Assembly: GCA_028583405.1 (NCBI GenBank)
Contig: CM053253.1
Span: 274,230 to 338,229, forward strand
Direction of reading: 5' to 3'
Origin: Pogonophryne albipinna
Lineage: Eukaryota; Chordata; Actinopteri; Perciformes; Artedidraconidae
Length of the DNA: 64,000 bases
Below, piece after piece: positions 10,561 through 23,846 of this stretch (its first letter is position 1; each line of letters starts with the position of its first letter). Under the pieces are notes generated by a model. That model searched no databases and had not been told where the DNA came from. It saw nothing but the letters and a program-made list of their open reading frames with translations. A program made the position numbers and the translations under genes.

Positions 10561-10993
10561 TGTTATGGAAATCTTAGACCCAGTCAATACGGTGGAGATA
10601 CACAAGTCAGAGTGATCAACAAATAAATGGTGAAACAAACAGAGTTGTCTTTCTGGGTATTTATTTGAATATTCAAAGACACAGGTCTCACAGAGTATAG
10701 GATAGTCTGCGGAAGTGTGCGCAGATATAATAAAATAGCAAAGCTTATATACAGGAAGGGCGGGAAGCTCAGAATATCTGTCTTCACACGGTCTCATATT
10801 GTTATTAGACACCTGTCCTTGAGCTGTAGATAGTATCTCAGAATAGGGAAGTTCTCGTGTGACTTTGTGTGAGTCTCAACCTAGTCTAACAATCAGCTAT
10901 GTGGCCTTGAAGCGCTTGGGAATAAAAACCCACAGTAGAGGATGAGAAGCATTTGGTTTAAGCATATAAGGATATAATGAAATTTCCACTACA
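10561..10993 (-). repeat. 5' LTR of the endogenous retrovirus
   Basis: A 433-bp LTR matching 2899-3319, bounded by TG...CA and the ACGG target duplication (10994-10997). On the minus strand a TATATAAG box lies near 10752-10745 and an AATAAA near 10665-10660, giving a plausible U3-R-U5 arrangement. Confidence 0.93.
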
Positions 10994-10997
10994 ACGG

Positions 10998-11395
10998 CTG
11001 CCCGATTTGCATGGTGCATGAACAAATAACTCTACACCCCTGGCCGAAATGTCCCTAAAATGAAGTCCGAGTTTGAAATATATCTCAAATAATGTATGTA
11101 TTTCCCCAAATAAACATAACAGTCTGCAATGAAACGGCTGTCTCCTGTGCGCTCCACTTCCTACTTTCTCCTGCGAACGAGATACTTTCTCTCTCTTTTC
11201 TTTCATTGCCCTCTAGGGGCTTCGTACAATACAAAAACAAATGCAAATATTTTATTTTAAAAAGTAAAGTCCTTTTGAGTCATCTGTCTCAAGCCTAAGT
11301 CTCAAGTCATGAATACCAAGTCAAAGTCAAGTCGAGTCTTTTATCAATGTCAGTCAAGCAAGTCTAAGTAGTATTTTGTTAACTCAAGGTTTATA
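10998..11395. repeat. Duplicated intron sequence of ZNF gene 1, no gene seen
   Basis: Starts with the resumed host sequence CTGCCCGATTTGCAT. It then joins a degraded AGTCAAGTC-rich element related to the hAT-like insertion at 42856-43628 (shared AACAAATAACTCTACACCCC). No reading frame or RNA gene is recognisable. Confidence 0.6.
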
Positions 11396-12420
11396 TTAAA
11401 GGGGACCTATCATGCAAAATGTACTTTTGTACGTCTTTTATACATGAATATGTGTCCCCGGTGTTCCAGGGAACTCACCAAGTGTCAGAAAACACAACCC
11501 TCTCTATTTTCCTCCATACCCAAATCTCTAAAAAAGGGGCTGCAACGGATCTGATACAGACTGATCCAGATTTTAACACTTTACTGACGTCAGTACAGTG
11601 GCGCAACGGCTATTGGTCAACTCTCCACCTATCAGGGTAATGAGAGGTTGGGCCACGGCCGGCCATTGCCGCTCGAAAGCGCTGGAGACGCTGTAGTACA
11701 TATGCCAGGCCTGTAAGTGGCGCTGTAGTCTGCCACAAAAGCAGCGAAGAAGACTTCCCTTGCATGGTTGCCATGGTTGCCCTTCTGTTTATTCTCCGCT
11801 GTGGCTCTTTTTCTCCCTCCCCGAGGCAAGCGTTTGCGCCTCCTGCTTTAAAACAAATGAATAATGACTCTATATAATCATATGTAAGGGATAATGTGCA
11901 GCGACGCGGTCATTATGGAGAAAAGAACACTGACAGGCTGATCAGGAGCCCGAAGCGGAGGGATCTAGATCGGCATTAAGGCACATTATGCAATGTGCAC
12001 ATTATCCCGCTTATTACACGGCCACATTCTCAACAAAGTAACGACATGACTCCCAATATTAATTTAAATGCTTTTATGGATTTAGAAAATGATTTTATTG
12101 ATTTAAAAAATAGTTGTATTGATTTAAATTGACATGCATCCGCTAAGAAAAATAGTCCGTTGTTACCGTTTGAACTAACGTAGCAACGGCAGGAACTGCT
12201 TCGATAGCGCTTTTGAGGAGCTTTTTGATTACAGATTTGAAAACATCGTTGCTTGCTTTAAAAGTAGCACAATTCATGATGTCAAACCTTGGGAAGTATC
12301 TAGACATCCTGCCCTAATGCCAAAGGAACTGCACACTGAATATGTGTCGCCGTTTGATGTCTATGTCTGGACCGCTGCATAAAAAGGAGGGTTTCTGCCC
12401 CGTTACTTCTCTTCTTACTT

Positions 12421-15400
12421 CAATTGCCGGTTGCCTTGTCGCGGAAAATCTGCTCGACAAAATATGTTTGTCTTTTTTGTTTGCTTGCTATGATGGTTCT
12501 TCAGGACTGCTTCTTAAGCTCTAATCACACTTTCACAGACTTTGCTGGTGATTCTAGAGAAGATGACAATGTATGTGTGTCGCTTAAGAGGAAAAGATGC
12601 CTGTTTTTGTTGTTGTTATTACTGTCAGGAAATGTACAACCTAACCCTGGTCCGCCCAGTAGTAGTAGTCAGATCGCTACTCCTGCTGATTTTAAAGCTA
12701 GGTCTGGGTTGGGTTTCATCCACTTGAATGTGCGCAGTCTGTTAGGTAAACTAGATTTTGTCCGCATCTGGGCTCGACTGACGCTGACGTCATTGTTTTA
12801 TCAGAAACATGGCTAAATAAATCTATTTTGGCCTCTGACATTGCCTTAAATGGTTTTAATGTGTATCGTTCCGACCGGCCTAATAAAGGTGGTGGCGTTG
12901 CCATTTATGTTAAGAATAAGTTCAGTGTATCCACATTAGTTTCCAAATCGATCAGTAAGCAATTTGAATTTTTAGCCATAAATATAGAAGTGGCAAAGGG
13001 TCAACAGGTCATGGTAGTGAGTTGTTACAGACCCCCCTCAGCTGTCAAGGACTCCTTGTCTTCACTAGCAAATCTTTTATCGCAACTAGACTACAAGGAA
13101 ATAGTGCTATTTGGAGATTTTAACTGGGACTGGTTAACTGCAGTGTCAGAGGATTTAAAAAACCTTTGTATCTCTTTAAATGTTACTCAGATTGTTGACA
13201 GTCCTACTCGCCCTAACATTAAGTCCCCTAATAAATCCTCCTCATTGATCTCATTTTAACTAATGTTCCCTATAAATACTCATCTGTGGGAGTATTTGCG
13301 AATGATCTGAGTGATCACTGTGCTGTAGCCACAATTAGGGACACTAAGGTCCAAAAGGTTAAACCTCGCATTATCAGTAAGAGAGACAAAAAACATTTTG
13401 TGGAGCAGGGTTTTGTTCATGATCTGTTTGGGTTTGATTGGGGTAAAATCGATCTGTGTGCTGATGTATAAACCGCATGGTCTTATTTTTATCTTGGTTT
13501 TATCGAGATCATTGATAGACATGCACCCCTGCGTAAATTTAGAGTAAAGGGACGAGACAATCCTTGGTTTTCTGCTGAACTGTCCAGTCTCCTTCATGAG
13601 AGAAACAAGGCCTGGGCAAAGGCTAGGAAATCAGGCTCAGAGGTAGAATGGCTGCGTTTTAGGCAGCTAAGAAATAGCTTCACATCGCAAATCAAAAGTG
13701 CTAAATCAAAGTATTATCTGTCCGTAACCACAAAGAACCTGAATAATCCTGGAAAAATTTGGAAAGCCATTAAATCGTTATCCACCGGCGAAATCCGTAA
13801 TGAGCTACCTCCGTGCCTTACCACAGCATCTGGCTCTATATCGGACAGGGCTACTATGCTAAATTGCTTTAATGAGCATTTTGTGTCCTGTGGTTCTCTA
13901 TTTGATTCTGTCACTAACTCTGCTTCTGTGAACACTACAGTCTGTGACTCTGAAAAACGTGTGTTGGAAAACCCTTTTAGTTTTACTCCTTTTACTGTTG
14001 ATGTTGTTCGTGAAGCTTTAACCAAGTTAGATCCTAAGAAACCGGCCGGCCCGGACAACGTAGAACCTTTCTTTTTAAAGATAGCTGCAGATTTTATTGC
14101 TCCACCTCTCACTACTCTTTTTAACCTCTCCCTCAGCACTAACACAATTCCAAAATTGTGGAAGTCAGCGTATGTCCTGCCTTTGCTAAAAGGAGGGGAG
14201 GCCACCTTATTAAATAACTATAGGCCAATCTCTAAGTTGTCAGTTCTGGCTAAGGTTCTTGAACGCTTAGTGAGTGAACAGGTAAAGGTGTTTTTATGTA
14301 CAAATGACATCCTGTCTAAACACCAGTCAGGCTTCAGAAAGCAACACAGCACCATCACTGCCACAATGAAAGTGGTGAATGATGTGGCGAGTATTTTAGA
14401 TAATAAGCAGAGTTGTGCAGCTCTATTTATTGACCTATCCAAAGCGTTTGATCCCGTCGATCATCTTAAAGCAGAGGCTACTCAGTATAGGCATATCCAG
14501 CCATGCAGTGGGTGGTTTGTGAACTACCTCTCTGAAAGGTCCCAATGTGTTCATTTTGATGGGCTGTCTTCTGAGTGGTTGAACATTGCAAATGGTGTTC
14601 CCCAAGGTTCTGTTTTAGGTCCACTTTTATTCTCCATCTACATCAACAGTTTAGGTGAAAATGTGGATGAAGCTACTTTACATTTGTATGCGGATGATAC
14701 CGTGATGTACTGTGCAGGTCCCTCCATTAAGGAGGCTGGTGTTAAATTACAGGCTGTTTTTAACATTATTCAGACTCAGTTCTCTGAACTAAAGCTTCTT
14801 TTAAATGTTGATAAAACCAAGGTAATGCTCTTTTCTAAAGTTAAAAAGACACCAGAGCCTGTTGTAGATATTATAACTACGCCAGGAATAAAACTTGAAG
14901 TGGTTACCTGTTACAAATACCTTGGTATCTGGCTTGATGATTGTCTCACTTTTAAACTTCATGTCAATAACCTGCTTAAAAAGCTGAGGGTTAGGCTAGG
15001 TTTCTTCAACAGGAACAAGTCCTGTTTCTCGCTTGAGGCCAGGAAAAGGCTCTGTGACCTTTTGACCTGTGCTGGACTATGGTGATTTGATGTATATGAA
15101 TGCACCTGCCAATTGCCTGGTCAAGTTAGATGCTGCGTATCACAGCGCACTGAGATTTGTGACAAACTGTAAAGCATTAACCCATCACTGTACCCTGTAT
15201 GCAAGGGCTGGTTTGCTTTCACTAACTGTACGGAGGCTCAGTCACTGGTACATTTTTATATACAAAGCCATGTTAGGGAAACTTCCATCTTATATCTGCT
15301 CCCTGATCTCACGGAAAATTGTAAGTGGCTACTGCCTGAGATCGAATGCTGTGGTTTTATTAAATGTGCCAACTGCTAGGACTGTCTTAGGGAAGACAGC

Positions 15401-15690
15401 TTTTAGATGCGCAGCTCCTCTGTCTTGGAATAGTCTGCAAATTAAATGGAAACTGAACAATCTGGTGCCACTAAATGTTTTCAAAGCTCTGTTGGATGCT
15501 AGTCAATCGGAAGCTATTGGTACCTGTTTATGTGGATAATTATGTAAATGATGCTGTATGATGTCCTTTTGTTGTTCTATTTATGTTTCATGTGGAACTA
15601 CTTGAGCAGGTCTCCCTTGAAAAAGAGATCAATGATCTCAATGGGATTTATCTGTATAAATAAAGGTTTTAAATGAAATGAAATTCAAGT
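12421..15690 (+). mobile_element. CR1/Rex1-group LINE, near full length, inactivated
   Basis: Inserted into the TTAA element at ...CTTACTTC. It carries an apurinic endonuclease and reverse transcriptase. The 3' tail contains GATCAATGATCTCAATGGG, AATAAAGG and ends in (TGAAA)n at about 15665-15690. Common fish LINEs of the jockey superfamily have this layout and the AGGTCTCCCTTGAAAAAGAG tail; the exact clade is uncertain. The same tail alone recurs at 17640-17697. Confidence 0.85.
12490..15538 (+). pseudogene. LINE ORF2 (endonuclease-reverse transcriptase), frameshifted
   Basis: A hydrophobic leucine run is followed by NVQPNPGP (12631-12654). Then come the endonuclease blocks HLNVRSLLGKLD, SETWLN, GGGVAIYVKN, YRPPS, GDFNWDW and LSDHCAV, and RT blocks NYRPISKLSVLAKVLE, FIDLSKAFD, GVPQGSVLGPLLFSIYIN and the YADDT catalytic box (about 14686). 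The C-terminal part is at 15069-15538. Frame breaks occur near 12790, 13245 and 15075, with a stop near 13469. From 13856 to 15085 one frame stays open for 409 codons. This enzyme would nick DNA and copy its own RNA in the nucleus, but this copy cannot. Confidence 0.88.
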
Positions 15691-15912
15691 CAATGGAGAG
15701 AGAAAACTTATCTTTCGATCCCGTTTGAATTGTGCCATGAATTACACATATGATGTTTGTCAATCTTAAAAATAATTTCCATGTCAAAAAAGTCACAATT
15801 TGTCGTAAAACTGTTGAAATATAAGACTATGAAAAATACGCAACTACAAAGACTACTAATCCCAGAGTCGCGTAAGTGATGTCACAATTGTCTTCCTCCA
15901 CTAATACCTCAT

Positions 15913-16568
15913 GTTGACGTCTTAAAGTCATCCTGAGGCCTTAGTTTTGGTTAAAAATTACACAACATCATGTATGTGTTGCTTCTTTTGGGCTTGTTTT
16001 CATAGACCTGGTTGCTTATTTCTCTCAAATCTGGCAACAGAGTGGGCGCAGTGTCTAATAGTAGCAGTAAGCTAACGAGAGGCTACGTTCAGCTGGTGAC
16101 TCGGGAGTCGGGACAGAGAAAATGTCAGCAGTTTGGAAGTATTATAAAATTGAAAGCGAAGGCAGTGTAACAGCCAGATGCAATGATTGCAAGGCGGAGG
16201 TTCCGCGTGGTGGAAAGAACAGAGCTACGTTCAACACGACCAATCTAATACGCCACCTGAGAAACAAACACAAACAACAACACGATGAGTACACAGCGGC
16301 CACTCGGGTATCGGCACTGAAACAACCGACACTTTTCAGAGACTTTTAAAAGGAAAGAGAAACTGCCCCAGAACAGTGACATGACCAAAAAAATAACAGC
16401 CAAGATAGCTGAATGCATCGCGTTGGATGACCAGCCGTTATCGGTTACCTTTTTCTCTCTTAATGCATTGCATAAAGATCGGATCGGGAAAAATCGGTAT
16501 CGGCAGATTGTCAAAATCAAATGATCGGAATCGGATCGGGAGCAAAAAAAGGTGATCGGGACATCCCT
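15913..16568 (+). mobile_element. hAT element, internally deleted, with BED finger
   Basis: The right end reads ..AGGTGATCGGGACATCCCTAG, the reverse complement of the CTAGGGATGTCCCGATC terminus seen in many fish hAT elements. A BED zinc-finger frame lies at 16122-16349. After it a jumped-to segment MTKKITAKIAECIALDDQPL (16378 onward) matches the next conserved part of hAT transposases before the terminal region. The left terminus is not clear; the boundary is where similarity to 40600 stops. Confidence 0.7.
16122..16349 (+). pseudogene. BED-zinc-finger N-terminus of a hAT transposase
   Basis: A frame of 75 codons starting MSAVWKYY contains a BED-type finger: CNDC, then HLRNKH (C-x2-C ... H-x4-H). 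BED fingers bind the ends of the transposon DNA. The stop after LFRDF is followed in another frame by the KITAKIAECI block, so a frame break plus a deletion of the catalytic RNase H-like core leaves only the DNA-binding part. A translated BED-only peptide is possible but untested. Confidence 0.75.
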
Positions 16569-17639
16569 AGAGGGTAGTCAATCCTTTTGTTGACAAGACA
16601 GTAGTGACGGCCATCTTGGTGACGTGTGTTGTTCTGCGAGACCAGAGATGTAGTTCATTGAACGTTTCACACAAACAAATGTGTTCACAGTTTTACGACA
16701 CATTTATTTTTAGAAAGATAATCTTTCGCTCTTCATTGACTTCAATACATAATTTTTTCGAAATAAGGTCCCATGGAGCTCCACCGGAAGGGGAGGGACT
16801 TCGCCACTCTATTGGCCTTGTGTTGGGTAATCCTTTTTTCCATTACAGATCCCATCCCAACAGCGCCATCTGTTGACATAACATCAGAATTGACATGCAT
16901 AATGTTCACTGTTCCTTTAAGTTTCGTTTTCTGGCTGTCCGTCTGCCGACAGCTGTTTCAAACGACTGACATTATTGCAGCATTAAATCCAAGCCATTGT
17001 CCGATGCAGCTTATGATTCCAATATACGATCCAGTTTTAATGCTGCTCATACCCGGCCGCTTTCCCAGCCTTGGCTCTCGGCCTCTCCTTTCGCCGTCTT
17101 GATGAGCGCAGGTGGTGACAATCTCCAGCTGATTGTGGCGTGTTGTCCAGCTGATCCGGGATGAAGGTGTTGGTTGTGAAGTAATCCAATTGTTTGTCCG
17201 GTGAAAACGATCCTTAATCCAATGCGATATGTTTCTTATTGTCCAGTTTCACTCATCGAGTACGATTCTACTTAATGTAATGGCAGTTTAAATGTTCCAG
17301 TGTCCTATATCTTTTTGCCATTACTTCACAGGAGGGTTTAGAGTGATCCTGACGCAGACACAAACATATGAAGTTCCGGTCTTTTGCTGCAGTTTTATAA
17401 TGATGTTTTATTGCTTTACATACCAAGGTTTAAGTACACGGTGTCAATAGTTGTAGTATGAGCATCTGCTGGGGCTGGGCTGGCCGTCTGGTAGAATCAG
17501 TATGCTCTTCGTCCTGTGTCCTCTTCCTCTCCTGTGACCTATGACCCTTTTATACACCCCGCCACCAAGTGTTCAAAAATAATATTACACTATACATATA
17601 AATAAGGTAAACTGAGACACCAACAACACCCATAAAATG

Positions 17640-17697
17640 ATCAATGATCTCAATGGGATTTATCTGTAGAAATAAAGGTTTGAAATGAAATGAAATA
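17640..17697 (+). mobile_element. Isolated LINE 3' tail (same family as 12421-15690)
   Basis: GATCAATGATCTCAATGGG, AATAAAGG and repeated TGAAA match the tail at 15627-15690 almost base for base. It directly joins block P on the left and the resumed TTAA element (AAGAATAAAACACGG) on the right. Confidence 0.85.
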
Positions 17698-18088
17698 AGA
17701 ATAAAACACGGTGAACGGAGATCTATTTTTCTCCCTCTCTTCTCCCCGCTGTAGCCCAGCAGCTGATCTCAGAGCACGCTCCCCTCTCCTGCAGGGGGGC
17801 GTGGTCAGCTGCAAGGGGCATGGTCAGCTGCAGCTCACAGAATCAGCCCCCTGCAAAAACAGCGCTGGAAAGAGCAAATAGAGCGAAATGAGGCGTGGCT
17901 AAAATGCAGGATCTTTTTGGTATTTTGAAAAAAATACTATATTTATATACTTTATATAGGTATGGCCCTACAATATATTGTTCAAATATAGCATGATAGG
18001 TCCACTTTAAGTGAGTTTTTATTGTGTTAACTTGTGTATTTATGCTTTTTAGATTGACTTTCTCTCTTTCTCTGTCCGTCTGTTCTAG

Positions 18089-19612
<1,524 letters not shown>

Positions 19613-19614
19613 AA

Positions 19615-21534
19615 TTGGTGGCCACAGAGCATCGCTGGGTAGCTGAGCTGGCGGTATTTGATTACACCGTGCGGTACCGCTCAGGACGCACCAACCAAAA
19701 CGCTGATGCCTTGTCCAGGCAATGCCCCTCAAATTACATAGTGGTAGTCGGACCAGGAACCCCAGTTCCAAAGGCTGTGCGACAAGCAGCTGTGAATGAC
19801 CCTGTGCTTGCAGCCCAGTCCACTATCTCCGCCATTCCTGAGAGGTCAACTGCTGACCTGGTTGCACTGCAGGGTGCTGACCCCACCATATGCACAGTCC
19901 TTCCTTTCTGGAGACAGCAGCGGATGCCAGGGTGCATGGAAAAGATGAGTCTTCCCCCTGCAGCCCTTGGGTTGTTGCGCCAGTGGGACCGCCTCATGAT
20001 GAAACAGGACCTCTTGTATAGGACATACCAGCGGCCTGATGGGGGAGAGCGTGTTGACCAGCTGGTTCTTCCCGAGTGCTTGAGGGAGGAAGTGTTTCAG
20101 CAGCTGCACAACCACCATGGCCATCAAGGTATCGAGCGCACTACTGAGCTGATCCGACAGAGATGCTACTGGCCAGGTATGAGACGAACAATCAAAGACT
20201 GGTGTCAACTGTGTGAGAGATGCAGTGTTGCTAAAAATACACAGCCACAAGTCAAAGCCCCCATGGGCCATTTGCTAGCCTCAAGACCTAACGAAATACT
20301 GGCTATAGATTTCTCTTTCTTAGAGCCTGCTAGGGATGGGAGAGAACAAGTCTTGGTAATAACTGATGTGTTCTCTAAATTTACCCAGGTCATCCCTACT
20401 CGTGACCAGCGAGCTGCTACAGTGGCGGAGGTGCTTATTAAGGAGTGGTTCTACAAGTACGTTGTCCCAGCTCGACTGCACTCTGACCAGGGTCGCAGTT
20501 TTGAGAGCACAGTCCTCCAGCAACTGTGTGATCTCTACGGCATTAAAAAGTCGAGAACCACCCCCTACCATCCACAAGGTAATGGACAATGTGAAAGTTT
20601 TAATAGAACTCTGCACAACCTTCTACGCACCCTGACCATTGAACAGAAGAGCCGATGGCCAGAATATCTCCAACAGGTCGTGTTTAGCTATAATACTACT
20701 CCACATCAAACCACAGGTCAATCCCCCTTCTTTTTGATGTTTGGCCGGGAACCCCAGCTTCCAGTAGATTTCCTATTGGGTCGTGTGGAAGAGCCTACGG
20801 CAGGAGAGGTCTGTGACTGGGTCCGGGAGCATCAACGACGGCTCCAGGTAGCAGTCGATGGTGCTCGTGACAGGATGAGACATGCAGCAGCCCAGCGAAA
20901 GGAGAGAGCAGATAAACAAGCCCAGGAGGATTTGTTACCAGCGGGACAGCCTGTCTACCTGCGGGATTATTCCCATAGAGGAAGGAACAAAATCCAAGAT
21001 GCTTGGGCCCCTCGAGTCTTTCAGGTGTTGAGACCTCCTGAGCCAGGAGGTGCAGTGTATGCTGTTGCACCACAAGAGAGGCCAACCGAGGTACGTCGAG
21101 TTCATCGCTCTATGCTTAAGCCCGTTCCTGGTTGTCATCCTGCTATGGAGGAAAGAGCCCCTAGTTCACGGACAAGGAGTATCGAGGATGAAGAGGAAGG
21201 AGACCTGGTGGTTGTGGTTCATCCTGCTGTTGAGGAAAGAGCCCCTCATCCTCTTAGAAGGCAGACCCTGCCCAGGGTTGCCTCAATGGCTCGTCCTTCA
21301 ACACTGATGGCAGCTCCAGCTGTGGCAACTCCTGCAGAGTTTCCCCATGTGACAATCGCTGGCCCAGCCCCCAGTCCTGATGTGGCAAGGAGATCTGCAC
21401 GTGATACGGCTGGTAGACACTCTAACCCTCACCATTTGCCAGTGGCAGTAGGGAATAGAGCAAGTGGGGCTACAGCTTCCCAGTTACCTAGCACTAGCAG
21501 TTCTACCTTAGCCTACTTTAGACCTTGGTTTTAG
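19615..21534 (+). pseudogene. pol: Ty3/Gypsy pol C-terminal part: RNase H end and integrase
   Basis: The frame opens at the left joint inside the last RNase H block (VATEHRWVAELA, NADALSRQ) and runs 639 codons without a stop. The integrase has an H2C2 zinc segment (HNHHGHQGIE ... CQLCERC) near residue 165-200. The catalytic triad is DFSF, HSDQG and QCESF, with 35 residues between the last two (Asp at 20485, Glu at 20593). The C-terminal part is a proline/serine-rich tail. The family copies RNA to DNA and integrates it in the nucleus. Protease, RT and gag are absent, so it is a 5'-truncated copy, yet the surviving frame is undamaged and therefore young. Confidence 0.93.
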
Positions 21535-21573
21535 TCAATTGTCGGGCCGCCAATTTAAGAACCTGGGGTAGAA

Positions 21574-22670
21574 TGTAGCCGACCATAGAGGTAAAACACT
21601 TTTCGGCCACCGTAGTATTGCGCCACAGAGGTACCGCCCACTTCCGCATTCCCTTCACTTGGTAAACAATATTTATACAGCTGATACCCAATAGTTCTTT
21701 CCCGTTCGACCGAGACGTTTCCGGTAAGTCTCCACAATTATCGAGTTAGTGGCATGTTAGGCTCTGGGTGTTTAACTTTTACACATTACTCCAGCAGACT
21801 GTAGCTTTGCCCGTGACAGTGATAAGACCGGCGGTATTGTGTGTGTGTGAGGGACTGCGCCGTCCGAGGGACATAAGGTATGCACGAGCATGGTTTTTTA
21901 CAAAGACTATGTTCATGGCAGCATTTCTGTAACATGTGCTTTGTTCTTTTATAGATTGTCCGCCACTGCTGTTTTGTTTTACCGTTCTGTTTCCCTTATT
22001 TTGGTTTGTTATAGTTGTTCGTTTTGATGCTTTTGTTTACATTGTTGCTTCAATTCCTAATCTCCCAAGAGTATTAGTGTTTTTTTACTATTTCAATGAA
22101 TTGATGTACTATTGTGCTTTGTGTCTTTTGTGGAGGGATCCAGCACCCCTGTCGTGAGCGGCAGCCTTGGGAGTTGGGATTCAGCGGTGTTAGGCCCCCA
22201 CGTGCACTTCACTGCCCCCTTAAGTGTGTGTGTTTAGTTAATTTTGCACTTTTCTTAATTTATCACTTTCTTTTCAGTTGCCGTGTCTGTACAGGGCACG
22301 TGTGAGTGGCGGTGAGTAGTATTCAGATTTGACCTGCTTGTTTCCCCCTCCCAACAGTAACTGTCTGCGCTCATTTAGTCGGTTTTTATATACTGGATAT
22401 CATTTTAAATGGCATAGTAGATTAATTCCTAATAAATTGTTGTTGTTTTTACTGGTTAAAATATTGTTTGTAAATGTGTCTATATGATAATAAATGTCAT
22501 ACTCTTGGGAGAAAATCCTTGTCTTAGGCCTTTTTGTTGACTGCCAACTGTATCGTGTTTTCTTTAAATTGAATCTGTGGAGTTTTTGCTGTTTGATCAA
22601 GTTGAGTCAGAGGGCAACTTTGATCAGTAGAACAGCTAAACTTTAGGCCGTGTGCGCGGCCGCGGTTACA
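21574..22670 (+). repeat. 3' LTR of the Gypsy element
   Basis: Starts TGTAGCCG and ends CGGTTACA, imperfect inverted ends typical of LTRs. The purine-containing CTGGGGTAGAA lies directly before. Length 1097 bp. Because the 5' half of the element is missing, no partner LTR or target duplication can be checked. Confidence 0.7.
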
Positions 22671-23355
22671 GTTAGTTTTTACTGAAACGATCAAATAAAG
22701 TCAACATTTCACAGTCTTTACTGAGCTGTGTGGGGTTTGTTCAATTTTTAAAAGATGTTTGAATGGTGATATACACAGTGATAGATGTTAAGGACTAACG
22801 TTTATAAAAATACATTTGTATTGACTTTAAGATCTTTTCATCAATCATACGTATTGGGATCATTTGTATTAATGTGGACCGGAGGGAGAGGGTGACGAGC
22901 AGAAGTTTCACTTTCCTTTTTTATTTCAATTCCAACTTTGGTCATGAAGAATATGTTTCTCTGTTGTCCACGTTCATAAAGCATAAAGCAACAGCATCAG
23001 AGCACGGTGCAGAGTCTCTAGATGAGTTTACAGTAGTCCCTCGTTCTTATTAAACATCCATGTTTGTAGTCCGCTGTATAGAAAACTGTAGTTTCCATAG
23101 TTTCCCCACAACAGCAGACGCACAAAATGACGTCCGCTGGCGCATCAGAAACACGTCGGATAGTGAAAGTGCAGTCGATTCTCTAAAGTACCGCAGTCTC
23201 TTCTCCTAAGTCCTTTTGAATTCTCCTATCCACTATCCCTTAACCCTGTGACCTTTCACTCAGAGGTCAAGGAATAAACGTTAGGGTTAGACGTTGGGAG
23301 CTGATTTTTAAACTATCCGACCGCAGCCCAGGAATACTTCACTGTGATGAAGCAG
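22671..23355. other. No gene seen (about 0.7 kb)
   Basis: AT-rich and then moderately GC sequence without recognisable coding, terminal inverted repeats or RNA genes. It contains CACTATCCCTTAACCCTGTGACC and a TTAGGGTTAG-like string, neither of which forms a longer pattern. Confidence 0.5.
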
Positions 23356-23753
23356 ATCTGGGGCCTCATTTATAAAGGGATATACGCTCAAAAGATGGCG
23401 TACGCCAGTTTCTGCGCAATGTTTGCGATTTATAAAATACTAACTTGACGGGAAAATGTGCGGTCCTCCACGCAAACTCTAACCCATGCGTACGCACTAA
23501 GCACAACAACGGGAGGGACGAGAAACTGCGACACCGTTGGCAGAAGGAAGAATGGAGAGAAATATGTGGAAAGAATACCATCAATAAAATGTTGCCTCTC
23601 ATTTATCATATATGAAGAATTCATTTTCAATCATTGATTAAAGCCAATCTTAAAATGATTAAACAAACGCCTGTTTGAGACTCCTCAGTGCACACAAAAA
23701 CATAACTTGGAGAAATAAATAAATACGGATATGTTATTTAAAACCACCTCGAA

Positions 23754-23830
23754 TATCCAATCCAATCCAACTTTATTTATATAGCACTTTAAAACCTTCA
23801 GACCAAAGTGCTGTACAGAGAGATAAGCTC
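23754..23830 (-). mobile_element. L2-type LINE 3' tail, short fragment
   Basis: Reads TCCAATCCAATCCAACTTTATTTATATAGC on the plus strand in pieces: an (ATTGG)n end, then AATAAA-like and a GTACAGCACTTTGG region on the minus strand. This is the conserved tail of fish L2-like LINEs and the SINEs that copy it. A related plus-strand tail is at 39710-39893. Confidence 0.65.
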
Positions 23831-23846
23831 ACACAACATAAAATAA

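Larger units (their letters stand above)
2899..10993 (-). mobile_element. Endogenous retrovirus (class I-like), two LTRs, defective
   Basis: A provirus on the minus strand: 5' LTR at 10993-10561, PBS, gag, pro, pol, an env remnant, a purine tract and the 3' LTR at 3319-2899. The LTR ends are TG...CA and the 4-bp target duplication ACGG is at 2895-2898 and 10994-10997. Copies B and C of the host duplication show the empty site. The integrase C-terminal region and the YVDD box look gamma/epsilon-like. It is dead: pol carries frameshifts and stops, the middle is replaced by foreign DNA (about 5590-7613), integrase lacks its second catalytic Asp, and env is nearly gone. Confidence 0.92.
15691..17640 (+). 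repeat. Block P, plus-strand copy (retroelement-like block with foldback)
   Basis: Matches, inverted, the sequence at about 38430-40847. It comprises one arm of a long-inverted-repeat element (15691-15912), a hAT insertion/deletion (15913-16568), the other side of that element, and an LTR-like tail. On the minus strand that tail has TATAAAAGG near 17553 and AATAAA near 17411. In the minus-strand ZNF locus P lies after the fingers. Here it lies before them, sandwiched between two copies of one LINE tail. Confidence 0.75.
11400..18006 (+). mobile_element. TTAA-flanked DNA transposon (Kolobok-like?), interrupted copy
   Basis: Ends read AGGGGACCTATCATGC on the left and GCATGATAGGTCCACT on the right, each next to TTAA (11396-11399 and 18007-18010). 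The inverted ends and TTAA duplication fit Kolobok or piggyBac-type elements; I favour Kolobok because the ends lack the CCC..GGG form. The minus-strand copy at 41819-42756 is the uninterrupted 938-bp version. Here 12421-17697 is later insertion. There is no transposase frame, so it is non-autonomous. The right end lies 79 bp before the ZNF exon. Confidence 0.7.

Noticed and set aside
19734..21138. Minus-strand frames opposite Gypsy pol
   Set aside because: Antisense shadows; the plus frame has all the integrase motifs.
23170..23340. Telomere-like TTAGGGTTAG string near 23281
   Set aside because: A single short occurrence, not an array.
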